Positions 19,605 through 26,942 of a DNA stretch of 33,952 nucleotides are shown in pieces. Position numbers and translations under genes: made by a program. Within the stretch, counting starts at the first letter, position 1; each line of letters opens with the position of its first letter. The notes beneath the pieces were generated by a model. That model saw only the letters and a list, made by a program, of their open reading frames with translations, searched no databases and was not told the DNA's origin. Origin of the DNA: Terriglobia bacterium (GTDB lineage: Bacteria; Acidobacteriota; Terriglobia; Acidiferrales; UBA7541); contig JAIQGC010000004.1 of the NCBI GenBank assembly GCA_020072805.1, positions 1 through 33,952 on the forward strand, given 5' to 3'.

Positions 19605-20732
19605 TTAGCGCGCCAGCGCGGCGCGGGCAATCTTGCGGGTCAGCCCGGAAACGGCCAGCGAGTGCAGTTTGTTCATGGGCAGAACGCGGCCGGTTCGCGC
19701 GCCAGGCAGTTCTTTCACGCGCACCACAAACGCCGTAATCGTGATTTCCCGGTAAGTCACCGCATGGCGCAACGGCGGCAGAGGAAGCAATTTCGCGGCG
19801 GAAATCATTTGCATGCCCCCGACGGTTTGCAGATGCCGGCGCAGTTCCGTGCGCGCGTCCTTGCGCACGGCCGCGGCGGGAAAATGCCACAGGCGCGAAA
19901 ACAGGGCGGAAAGCTCCGAGTTTCGTTCTTCCTTCTTGCGCGAAGCCGCCTTCGCCGGCGGAAATAAAATTGTCTTTCCCGCAGGATCGAGAAAAACCGC
20001 AACAGCAAGGTGAACTTTTTCCGGTGCGCGCTTGCGGCGCTTTTCCGGAAGAGTTTCCGTAAGCCCCAGCTTGCGCGCGCGGCACGATTCCGCCACCGGG
20101 CAGACCGCGCAATTTGGCGCGCGCGGCGTGCACACCGTCGCTCCCAGTTCCATCATGGCCTGGTTCCAGTCGCCGGCATGGGAAATGTCCAGCAAACGGC
20201 CGGCGGAAGTTTGCAGCGCTCGCCAGCGGCTCCCCTCGCGCAAATCTCCGCGAATCGCTTCCAGACGCGCAATCACTCGAGCCACGTTGCCGTCCAGCAC
20301 CGCATGCGGCGCGCCGTGCGCAATGCTCAGAATCGCCGCCGCGGTGTAATTTCCGATTCCCGGCAGCGCCAGCGCCGCCGCAAAATCGCGCGGGAATTCG
20401 CCGCCGTGCCGCTCCACGATTTCCCGCGCCGCCCGCTGCAAATTCCGCGCCCGGCTGTAATAACCCAGCCCCGCCCAGAGACGCAGCACGTCCTCTTCCT
20501 CCGCGCCAGCCAGCGCGCGCACGCTTGGAAATGTTTCCAGAAAACGCTCGTAGTAGGGAATCGCTGCCGCCACCCGCGTCTGCTGCAGCATGATTTCCGA
20601 AAGCCAGATGCAATAAGGATCGCGCGTGCGCCGCCACGGCATGTCGCGCTGGTGGCGGTGGAACCAGCCGAGCAATTTGCTCCGGAATTTTTGCAGGTCC
20701 TGGTCGCTATGAGGCACGCGCCATTCTCGCAT
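19605..20732 (-). CDS. mutY: A/G-specific adenine DNA glycosylase MutY
   Basis: MutY removes adenine mispaired with 8-oxoguanine. The 375-residue protein has the N-terminal helix-hairpin-helix glycosylase with the catalytic glutamate in WLSEIMLQQTRVA, the HhH motif LALPGIGNYTAAAILSIAHG and the catalytic aspartate in VLDGNVARV. The [4Fe-4S] cluster ligands follow the usual C-x6-C-x2-C-x5-C spacing in CTPRAPNCAVCPVAESC. The C-terminal third is the NUDIX-like domain that recognises 8-oxoguanine, with LWHFPAAAV and RHAVTYREITITAFV. It is placed between the DUF58 and transglutaminase genes of an otherwise standard moxR cluster, on the same strand, 32 bp after DUF58. Confidence 0.96.
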   Translation of the reverse strand: MREWRVPHSDQDLQKFRSKLLGWFHRHQRDMPWRRTRDPYCIWLSEIMLQQTRVAAAIPYYERFLETFPSVRALAGAEEEDVLRLWAGLGYYSRARNLQRAAREIVERHGGEFPRDFAAALALPGIGNYTAAAILSIAHGAPHAVLDGNVARVIARLEAIRGDLREGSRWRALQTSAGRLLDISHAGDWNQAMMELGATVCTPRAPNCAVCPVAESCRARKLGLTETLPEKRRKRAPEKVHLAVAVFLDPAGKTILFPPAKAASRKKEERNSELSALFSRLWHFPAAAVRKDARTELRRHLQTVGGMQMISAAKLLPLPPLRHAVTYREITITAFVVRVKELPGARTGRVLPMNKLHSLAVSGLTRKIARAALAR

Positions 20733-20764
20733 ACCCTGGCCAGGCGGCAGGAGTCAGTTGCTGC

Positions 20765-22084
20765 TCACAACTCGGGCAGAAAGACGAAGTAAGCGGAATT
20801 CCACAAATCCTCGGGAAGGCTGCCCGGGGGGCGGCTGGTGAGCACGACTTTGGACAGTTCGCTTTCGCCGCGCAGCGATTCGATCAGGTCGGCCCCGGCG
20901 GAATGTGCCTGCGGTTCGATCAGCGCGAGCAGGCGCAGCACGTCCCAGATGATTTCTCCCGCCGGAGCCAGCGGAGTTTCCGCGCCGGCGGTGCGAAAAC
21001 GCAGCATGGCGTTGGTTTCGTGGAAATACCAGGCGATGCTGGCGCAGAGGTTCACCGCGCGTTCGAATTTTTCCGTGGGCCGCTCCATTCCTTCCGGCAA
21101 GGCGGGGTCGAGCACCAGCAGCACACGGCGGTCATCCTCGCGGCTGAATTCACGCACCTTGAGCGTGCCGCTGCGCGCCGAAGCTTTCCAGTGAACGTGG
21201 CGGGCGCTGTCGGTCGTCTGGTAATCGCGCAGGGTGTGCAGGTCCTGCCCGCGGCCTTTTTTCAAGCTTTCCACGGAGCCTTGCAGCGCGGGAAGGACGG
21301 CGCGGAAATCCTGCGACGGTTCGACCGAAGGATAAACCAGAACCTCCGTGCGCAGATTCACGCGGCGCGCTTTTTCCAGAAAGCCGAAGGGAAACCGGGT
21401 GACCACGCGCAAGGCTTCCTGGCTGTAGACGCCGCGGCGCGGAAAAACCAGCGGAACCCATTGGCGCACGGAATCGTGCCGTGGCAGATAGGGAAAATAG
21501 ACGGGAGTTTCGAGGACGGCGGCGCGCGTGGAATCTTTTCCGGGCACTCCTTCGACGCGGAGAGAGAAGGAGGGCAGAGTGAGCTTTTCGTTTTCCAGTT
21601 CGACGCCGGCGCGAACGGTTTCCCCGGCAAAAATCTCCGCGGGAAGATCGAGAGTCACGCTGATGCCGGTGAGCGTGATGGTGGAAAGAATTCCGGACAT
21701 AAGAACGACGGCCAGCAGGCTTGAAAGAATCAGGAAGAGGAGATTGTTGCCGGTGTTCAGCGCGGCCAGGGCCACCACGAAAATTCCCGCGATGTAAAAC
21801 CATCCCTCGCGCGTCAGCCGGTATTCCATTTTGTAAGCCAGCCAGCGCAGCGGAGTGCGCCGGGCCAGCACGGGAACCAGGGTGACGCCCACCCATCCGG
21901 CGAGGACCAGCGAAGAGAGCGCGGTGACTGCGGCGAGGACCAGATTGCCCATTTCGGCAGCAACTCCGGAATAGAGCGCGAGCAGGAGGGCGACGGTGAG
22001 GGTGAGGAGGGAGAGGAAGAACGCGCGGACGCCGGGGCGGTCCGATTTCACCAGAAGTTGCGACAGGATGGCGCTGATGTTCAC
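20765..22084 (-). CDS. DUF58 domain membrane protein (MoxR partner)
   Basis: This is a 439-residue protein with two N-terminal hydrophobic regions (AFFLSLLTLTVALLLALYSG and a second around WFYIAGIFVVALAAL), then a beta-rich part. The DUF58 signature region is LHTLRDYQTTDSARHVHW, followed by KASARSGTLKVREFS and a VWA-like beta segment (RRVLLVLDPALPE). DUF58 proteins accompany MoxR AAA+ ATPases in envelope or metal-cofactor maturation systems. The start is GTG at 22084, whose bases overlap the moxR stop (GTGA), so translation is coupled. The frame stays open far upstream through moxR, but that part is a shadow. Confidence 0.92.
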   Translation of the reverse strand: MNISAILSQLLVKSDRPGVRAFFLSLLTLTVALLLALYSGVAAEMGNLVLAAVTALSSLVLAGWVGVTLVPVLARRTPLRWLAYKMEYRLTREGWFYIAGIFVVALAALNTGNNLLFLILSSLLAVVLMSGILSTITLTGISVTLDLPAEIFAGETVRAGVELENEKLTLPSFSLRVEGVPGKDSTRAAVLETPVYFPYLPRHDSVRQWVPLVFPRRGVYSQEALRVVTRFPFGFLEKARRVNLRTEVLVYPSVEPSQDFRAVLPALQGSVESLKKGRGQDLHTLRDYQTTDSARHVHWKASARSGTLKVREFSREDDRRVLLVLDPALPEGMERPTEKFERAVNLCASIAWYFHETNAMLRFRTAGAETPLAPAGEIIWDVLRLLALIEPQAHSAGADLIESLRGESELSKVVLTSRPPGSLPEDLWNSAYFVFLPEL

Positions 22085-23070
22085 AGCGGTACGCGTACGG
22101 AATCCACGATTTCCTGGAGAAAAGCTTCGGCCCAGTCGGCGCGCTTGAGGGTGGCGGACTGCCCGGTGTGCTTGGCGCCGGCGATGATGCGATGCGCGAG
22201 GACGGGAATGACCAGGCGCTTGAAATCGTCGGGGAGGCAATAGTCGCGGCCGTCGAGATAAGCGCGGGCCTGCGCGGCGCGCTGCAGCATGAGGGAGCCG
22301 CGCGGGCTGACGCCGAGCGCGAGTTCGGGCGCCTGGCGCGTCTTGCCGATAATTTGCAGCGCGTAATCGAGCAGGCTCTCCTCCACGCGCACGTGGATGA
22401 CCTCCTCCTGCATGGCCAGAATGTCGCTGGCTTGCGCGACGGGGGCGATTTCCTGCAGCGGATCTGCGGCGGATTTTCCGGAGCGCCTGCGCAGGATCTC
22501 TTTTTCGGTTTCGAGCGAGGGGTAGCCCATGCGGATGCGCATGAGGAAGCGGTCCAGCTGGGATTCGGGAAGCGGGTAGGTGCCGTGATGCTCGACGGGA
22601 TTCTGCGTGGCGACGACGAGAAAGGGGTGGGGCAGCGTGTGCGTCTGGCCGTCCACGGTGACCTGAGCCTCGTTCATGGCCTCGAGGAGGGCGGACTGGG
22701 TGCGCGGAGTGGTGCGGTTGATTTCGTCGGCCAGGATGACGTTGGCAAAAATGGGTCCGGTGCGGAATTCGAACTGGTGAGTTTCGGGATTGTAGACGCT
22801 GACGCCCAGGACGTCGCTGGGGAGCAGGTCCGAGGTGAACTGGATGCGCTGGAAGGAGCACTGGAAGGAACGCGCGATGGCCTGTGCGAGAGTGGTTTTG
22901 CCGACGCCGGGAACGTCCTCGATGAGGATGTGTCCGCGGGCAAGAAGCGAGACGAGGGCGAGATCGATGGCTTCGTCCTTGCCGTGAATGACGCGCTTGA
23001 TGCTGCGCTGCAATTGAGCGGCGATCTGGGCGGTGGCTGCGGGCATCGGTTGAATCTCCCCGGGGTTCAT
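22081..23070 (-). CDS. MoxR-family AAA+ ATPase
   Basis: This is a 329-residue AAA+ ATPase of the MoxR/RavA group, thought to act as a chaperone that matures partner proteins. Walker A is GVPGVGKTTLAQAIA (about residue 40) and Walker B is ILADEINRTTPRTQSALLEA. Sensor 1 lies in FLVVATQNPVEHHGTYPLPE and the arginine-finger region is in ESQLDRFLMRI. The C-terminal lid includes LGVSPRGSLMLQRAAQARAY. The ATG at 23070 gives a normal family length. It lies only 23 bp from the divergent tRNA-Val gene, so its own promoter must lie in or beyond that tRNA. It is the first gene of the moxR/DUF58/mutY/transglutaminase run. Confidence 0.95.
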   Translation of the reverse strand: MNPGEIQPMPAATAQIAAQLQRSIKRVIHGKDEAIDLALVSLLARGHILIEDVPGVGKTTLAQAIARSFQCSFQRIQFTSDLLPSDVLGVSVYNPETHQFEFRTGPIFANVILADEINRTTPRTQSALLEAMNEAQVTVDGQTHTLPHPFLVVATQNPVEHHGTYPLPESQLDRFLMRIRMGYPSLETEKEILRRRSGKSAADPLQEIAPVAQASDILAMQEEVIHVRVEESLLDYALQIIGKTRQAPELALGVSPRGSLMLQRAAQARAYLDGRDYCLPDDFKRLVIPVLAHRIIAGAKHTGQSATLKRADWAEAFLQEIVDSVRVPL

Positions 23071-23078
23071 GTTACAAA
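23050..23078 (+). promoter_or_regulatory. Candidate tRNA-Val promoter inside the moxR 5' end
   Basis: TTGAAT at 23050-23055 and TACAAA at 23073-23078 are separated by exactly 17 bp, giving a start near 23085, nine bases before the mature tRNA 5' end. The -35 element and most of the spacer lie within the first seven codons of moxR on the opposite strand. Confidence 0.5.
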
Positions 23079-23093
23079 AGCAATGGACACTGT

Positions 23094-23170
23094 GGGCGAC
23101 TAGCTCAGTTGGTTAGAGCGCTCCCCTCACACGGGAGAGGTCAAAGGTTCAAGTCCTTTGTCGCCCACCA
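23094..23170 (+). tRNA. tRNA-Val (anticodon CAC)
   Basis: The 77-nt cloverleaf is complete. The acceptor stem is GGGCGAC paired with GTCGCCC. The D arm contains GCTCAGTTGGTTAGAGC. The anticodon stem CTCCC/GGGAG encloses the loop CTCACAC, giving anticodon CAC for GTG valine codons. The T arm is AAAGG-TTCAAGT-CCTTT. The CCA end is encoded (23168-23170). A short T-rich stretch follows (TCTTTTTATA). It is divergent from moxR and 45 bp upstream of the DUF4149 gene. Confidence 0.97.
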
Positions 23171-23215
23171 TCTTTTTATAGAACGCCCAACCTCAATACT
23201 AGCGGATTTCAGCCC

Positions 23216-23695
23216 ATGTCAACCTTCCTGCGTAGCATCGAGTTTCTATGTTTGAGCCTGTGGCTGGGGGGCGATGTGTTCCTCAGTTTTGTGGTGGCGC
23301 CGGGAGCGTTTGCGGTGCTGCCGGGGCGGGATGTGGCGGGGTCGATGGTGGGGTATGCGCTGGGGCGGCTGCATATTTGGGCGATGGTGTGCGGGGTGAT
23401 TTTTCTGGTGGCGCGGGTGATCAGGACGCGATCGCTCGGCAGTCTGGTTGCGCCAGTGGCGGTGGTTGTGGTGCTGATGCTGGCGCTGACGGCGTATTCG
23501 CAGTTGGGAGTGAGCGCGCGGCTGGGGCGATTGCGGGCGGAGATGGGGTCGGTGCAGAGCACGCCTGTGGAAAGTCCGCTGCGGCGGGAGTTTGACCGGC
23601 TGCACCGGGTTTCGGTGATGATCGAGAGCGGAGTGTTGTTGTCGGGGATGGCGGCGGTGTATTTCCTGGCGCGGGAGATGGCGGCGCGGCCGTGA
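23216..23695 (+). CDS. DUF4149 family integral membrane protein
   Basis: This is a 159-residue protein with four predicted membrane helices. The N-terminal part, LCLSLWLGGDVFLSFVVAPG followed by AFAVLPGRDVAGSMVGYALG, and the later FDRLHRVSVMIESGVLLSGM are typical of the DUF4149/TMEM205-like family. That family has no established function. The ATG at 23216 is the best start. It follows tRNA-Val and converges on the alkA-type gene across an array of hairpin repeats. Confidence 0.85.
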   Translation: MSTFLRSIEFLCLSLWLGGDVFLSFVVAPGAFAVLPGRDVAGSMVGYALGRLHIWAMVCGVIFLVARVIRTRSLGSLVAPVAVVVVLMLALTAYSQLGVSARLGRLRAEMGSVQSTPVESPLRREFDRLHRVSVMIESGVLLSGMAAVYFLAREMAARP

Positions 23696-23743
23696 AATTG
23701 AACGCCGAAGTTACCTGCAATGTGATTCGGATCGTGGGGCAGG

Positions 23744-23877
23744 GCGGGCCTGAAAGGCCTGTGGGACAACCCGAAAGTCAATTCCTCAGCGGCTAAAGCC
23801 GCATTGAAAAGAAAACATTTATGTCGGAGCTAAAGTTCCGACCCCCTTTGAATACAAGAGCGGGCCTGAAGGCCCGC
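23744..23877. repeat. Tandem array of four CTRAAG-core palindromes
   Basis: Four hairpins lie in 134 bp between two convergent genes. (1) GGCC-TGAAA-GGCC at 23747-23759. (2) GCGGC-TAAA-GCCGC at 23789-23802. (3) GTCGGAGC-TAAA-GTTCCGAC at 23823-23842, with one G:T pair. (4) GCGGGCC-TGAA-GGCCCGC at 23860-23877. Each has CTAAAG or CTGAA(A)G at its centre while the stems differ. The last hairpin ends three bases from the stop codon of the minus-strand glycosylase gene, so the array could also help end transcription from both sides. The same core occurs in the two elements at 14507-14590. Confidence 0.75.
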
Positions 23878-23879
23878 CC

Positions 23880-24605
23880 CTATAGGGATTTGCGGGAGTT
23901 TCTGCGCTTGCGGCGTGGTTTCTTTGTGGGGGCGCGGCCGATCTTGCGGGCTTTGGCGGCGTTTTGGTGGACGGCGCGCCACATGTACCAGGAGGCCACG
24001 GTGCGGTAGGGGCGCCAGCGTTCGCCGAATTTGAGCAGATCCTTGGGCTTGGGGATGAAGCGTTTGCCGTAGGTGACGGCGTAGCCTTTTTGCACGCCGA
24101 GGTCGTGGATGGGGAGAACGTCGGGGCGGCCGAGGCGGAAGATGAGGAACATCTCGACGGTCCAGGCGCCGACGCCGCGGACGGAGATGAGGCGGGCGAC
24201 GAGCTGCTCGTCGGAGAGTTTTTCGGCTTCGGCGCGGGAGGGGACGACGCCCTGGAGAGTTTTTTTGGCGAGGTCTTTCATGGCCAGGACTTTGGCGCCG
24301 GAGAGGCCGGCTTTGCGGAGTGCGCGGGCGGGGATTTGCAGCATTTGATCGGGCGAAGGGGCGTGGCCGTTTTTGCCGAGGGTTTTCACTCGATTGAAAA
24401 TGGTTTCGGCGGCTTTGCCGGAGATGGACTGGTAGGCGATGGATTCGAGGAGGACTTCGTAGGGGGTGTCGGCGCCGGCGGTTTCGACTTCGATGCGGAA
24501 TTCCTGCGTTTCGGCGATGAGGCGGGCAAGGCGGGGGTCGCGGGAGGCGAGGGTGTCCATGGCGAGGCGGAGGTCGAAGGGCGGGAGGCGGAGTTCTTTG
24601 GGCAC
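23880..24605 (-). CDS. AlkA-type DNA-3-methyladenine glycosylase (HhH-GPD)
   Basis: The 241-residue protein belongs to the HhH-GPD superfamily and excises alkylated bases. The segment ESIAYQSISGKAAETIFNRV resembles the conserved AlkA-family region with QxLS/QQIS-like residues. The helix-hairpin-helix is LISVRGVGAWTVEMFLIFRL and the catalytic aspartate is in LPIHDLGVQKGY. No iron-sulfur cysteines follow, which separates it from MutY and Nth. The C-terminus is a lysine/arginine-rich tail (KPRRKRRNSRKSL), probably aiding DNA binding. The start is GTG at 24605 with a strong GGAGG five bases upstream. Its coding strand is poorer in G than in C, opposite to the mutY side of the window. Confidence 0.92.
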   Translation of the reverse strand: MPKELRLPPFDLRLAMDTLASRDPRLARLIAETQEFRIEVETAGADTPYEVLLESIAYQSISGKAAETIFNRVKTLGKNGHAPSPDQMLQIPARALRKAGLSGAKVLAMKDLAKKTLQGVVPSRAEAEKLSDEQLVARLISVRGVGAWTVEMFLIFRLGRPDVLPIHDLGVQKGYAVTYGKRFIPKPKDLLKFGERWRPYRTVASWYMWRAVHQNAAKARKIGRAPTKKPRRKRRNSRKSL

Positions 24606-24858
24606 GGGTTCCTCCGGGTGAGAGAGGCAAGCTTAGCAGGAAGGATATTGCTTTGCCCAGCGCTTGGAAGACGGTGGCGTGGCGCTGGAAATCAGCGGTT
24701 GCTGTCGTACCAACTGCGCCAGGCAATTTGGGGGATCGCTCTTCCATGTGATAGCTGTCACTGACTTTGAGCAAAAAAGAGATTTAAATAAAGGATGGGT
24801 CTATCGAAGCCAAACGACGCGATTCCACCCGATTTGAGATTTTGCCTGGAGGTGCGTT

Positions 24859-25314
24859 ATGAAGTGGATGAGTTTTGCCGGGGCAATCCTGCTGTTGAGT
24901 TTGACGCTGGCCGTGAGATCGCAAGAACCGGCTGACGGGACAGGGCAGAAGAAGGTCATTGAGAAAGTGCCGATGAAAGCTACCGCGGCGCATTCGGGGG
25001 AAGAGATGTACATGGAATATTGCGCGGTGTGCCACGGGAAGACGGGAAAGGGAGACGGGCCGGCGGCTTCCGAACTCAAGACGGCGCCGACCGACCTCAG
25101 CGTTTTGGCGAAGAACAATGGGGGGAAGTATCCTTCGGCCCATGTGGCCGCAGTCTTGCGTTTTGGCACGCCCGTGCCGGCGCATGGAACCAGCGACATG
25201 CCGATCTGGGGGCGGGTGCTGGGAACGTCGTCGGCCACAGGAACGGACGGAGCCGAGATGCATCTGCGGATTCATAATTTGACGGAATACATTGAATCGC
25301 TGCAGGTGAAATAG
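24859..25314 (+). CDS. Secreted monohaem cytochrome c
   Basis: This is a 151-residue protein with a signal peptide (MKWMSFAGAILLLSLTLAVR) and one haem-binding motif CAVCH at about residue 55. A methionine in DMPIWG at about 115 is the likely sixth haem ligand. The segment GKTGKGDGPAASELKTAPTD is typical of small class I cytochromes c. It should be a periplasmic electron carrier. The ATG at 24859 has TGGAGG seven bases upstream. It is a single-gene unit, with an AT-rich stretch upstream (24771-24790) that may hold its promoter and a strong terminator 54 bp downstream. No oxidase or reductase gene lies beside it, so its partner is unknown. Confidence 0.92.
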   Translation: MKWMSFAGAILLLSLTLAVRSQEPADGTGQKKVIEKVPMKATAAHSGEEMYMEYCAVCHGKTGKGDGPAASELKTAPTDLSVLAKNNGGKYPSAHVAAVLRFGTPVPAHGTSDMPIWGRVLGTSSATGTDGAEMHLRIHNLTEYIESLQVK

Positions 25315-25367
25315 GGAATTTGGATTTCAGGACTGCAGAAAGACAAATCTGGCTTTAGAAAGCACGG

Positions 25368-25403
25368 AAACTCGCCGCGCCAGGCAGGGCGGCGAGTTTT
25401 TTT
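25368..25403 (+). terminator. Rho-independent terminator after cytochrome c
   Basis: AAACTCGCCG at 25368-25377 pairs with CGGCGAGTTT at 25390-25399, extended inward by a C-G pair. A run of seven T residues (25397-25403) overlaps and follows the right arm. It ends the cytochrome c transcript. Confidence 0.88.
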
Positions 25404-25505
25404 GCGGTGGGTAGGAAGGGTGGGAGGCCAGAAGAGTGTAGTGTCTAATGGGGTTCTTAGAGCGGGCTTTAGGCAAGTACTCTCTTCCACTAACATGATC
25501 TTGGG

Positions 25506-25534
25506 TTGAACTGCAGGACTGCTTCCTCTATACT
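25506..25534 (+). promoter_or_regulatory. Sigma-70-type promoter for the FG-GAP gene
   Basis: TTGAAC at 25506-25511 and TATACT at 25529-25534 are separated by exactly 17 bp. Transcription would start near 25541, about 45 nt before the ATG at 25586. The perfect palindrome CTTAAC-GA-GTTAAG (25543-25556) lies right at the predicted start and could be an operator. Confidence 0.6.
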
Positions 25535-25585
25535 CCCAGCATCTTAACGAGTTAAGTATTAAACACACACCGAAAAGGGCGGCCA

Positions 25586-26788
25586 ATGAGTGGTTTCCGG
25601 GAAACGGCAAGAAGCCGGATTGTTCAAGCGTGTACGTTCCTCTTGGCAGTGGCCTTCTGCGGATGTGGAGGCAGCGCGCCTCTCCCGCCTCCCCCCAATT
25701 CTTTGGCTTTTTCGCCCGTCGTAAACCTTTCTTCCGGTGGAACCAAACCGGGTTCCGTCGTGCTGGGTGACTTTAACGGCGACGGGACGCTGGATATTGC
25801 CGTGTCTAATTTCACCTCCAACACTGTTGCCGTTTTCTTGAACAATGGCAACGGAACATTTCAGAGTCCGATTGTGTCGCCGGTACAAATCTCGGCCATG
25901 GGGATAGGCGCGATTGCCGCGGGAGATTTCAACCAGGACGGAAAGGCCGACCTGGTTATTGGAACGATGGGGGGTGCCCAGGCCGACATCGTTTTGTTAA
26001 GCAAGGGGGATGGCACTTTCACTGAACTGGCGCCTATTCCCAATTCTTTTGGCTTCTTCCATGCTCGGGTCGCGGACCTCAATGGTGACGGACATCAGGA
26101 TCTGGTTACCGGCGGCAATGGGAATATTTCCGTCTTTCTGGGACATGGTGACGGGACGTTCACGGGGGGAGCGCTCTCACCCGCCGCTTCTTTCCCGGGA
26201 GCGTATTTTGGAATCGATGTCGGAGATTTTAACGGGGACCATAAGCCGGATATCGTGGTTTGCGACAATGGTTCCACGCCGACTGGAACGCTGGTGTTCT
26301 ACGCTGGCAATGGAGACGGCACATTGCAATCAGCGACTACGGCGCCGCTCGTTTCCTCTTTCCCCGGATCGCTGGCTGGCGGAGACTTCCAGGGCAATGG
26401 AAAGAGGGACCTGTTGATCGGCTTCTTCAGTGAAGCTTTCATCTCATTGGGAAACGGTGATGGAACATTTCAGTCATCCCTGAGTTCTCTTATCCCTGTG
26501 TACAGCAACAGCAATCCGACGCCAAGCGATTGGGTAACTGTGCAGGCTGCGGATCTTAATCAAGATGGCAAGCTCGACGCTCTGGTTGCGGACTATGGAG
26601 CGGGGATACTTAATCTGACGTTGAACGGCGCGCTTGGCAAGGTTGCTCCGGCCACGGGGGTCTACCAATTTACGTTAGCACCGGGACTGAGCGATATGGC
26701 GGTAGGGGACCTGAATGGCGATGGCCGTCCGGACATTGTCATTAGCAATTCATTGACCAACCAAATCTACATCCTCCTTTCTCAATAA
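25586..26788 (+). CDS. Secreted FG-GAP/VCBS-repeat beta-propeller, probable lipoprotein
   Basis: This is a 400-residue protein. After a basic start (MSGFRETARSR) and hydrophobic core comes AFCGCGGS, which gives a likely lipidated cysteine, then a proline-rich linker. Seven integrin-alpha-like FG-GAP units follow, each with a calcium-binding loop: DFNGDGTLDIAV, DFNQDGKADLVI, DLNGDGHQDLVT, DFNGDHKPDIVV, DFQGNGKRDLLI, DLNQDGKLDALV and DLNGDGRPDIVI. Together they should form one seven-bladed propeller. Such proteins act in surface adhesion or carbohydrate binding, but the ligand is not predictable. The coding sequence is visibly lower in G+C than its neighbours (one sampled 60-bp line is 53 percent against 67 percent in ychF), hinting at different ancestry. 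It is a single transcription unit with its own promoter. Confidence 0.9.
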   Translation: MSGFRETARSRIVQACTFLLAVAFCGCGGSAPLPPPPNSLAFSPVVNLSSGGTKPGSVVLGDFNGDGTLDIAVSNFTSNTVAVFLNNGNGTFQSPIVSPVQISAMGIGAIAAGDFNQDGKADLVIGTMGGAQADIVLLSKGDGTFTELAPIPNSFGFFHARVADLNGDGHQDLVTGGNGNISVFLGHGDGTFTGGALSPAASFPGAYFGIDVGDFNGDHKPDIVVCDNGSTPTGTLVFYAGNGDGTLQSATTAPLVSSFPGSLAGGDFQGNGKRDLLIGFFSEAFISLGNGDGTFQSSLSSLIPVYSNSNPTPSDWVTVQAADLNQDGKLDALVADYGAGILNLTLNGALGKVAPATGVYQFTLAPGLSDMAVGDLNGDGRPDIVISNSLTNQIYILLSQ

Positions 26789-26942
26789 GAATAATCGGTG
26801 GGTAATTGCTCCAGCCGCCGGGCGGAGCCGCGCGAATGCTGAGTGCATATTGAGCAAAAGTACGCCCATTGGAAGGTGAACTGCTGCGTAGAGGCTTGAG
26901 TGCGAGGCCTGCGGGGACGTGGTGTGCTAGGATTATGTGCTT

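Noticed and set aside
19498-23215. A replication origin at the skew switch
   Set aside because: No DnaA boxes of the TTATNCACA type, AT-rich unwinding region, dnaA, dnaN or par genes were seen in the intergenic gaps, so only the skew change is reported.
23153-23215. An integration site (att) at the 3' end of tRNA-Val
   Set aside because: No integrase gene and no second copy of the tRNA 3' end was noticed in the window.
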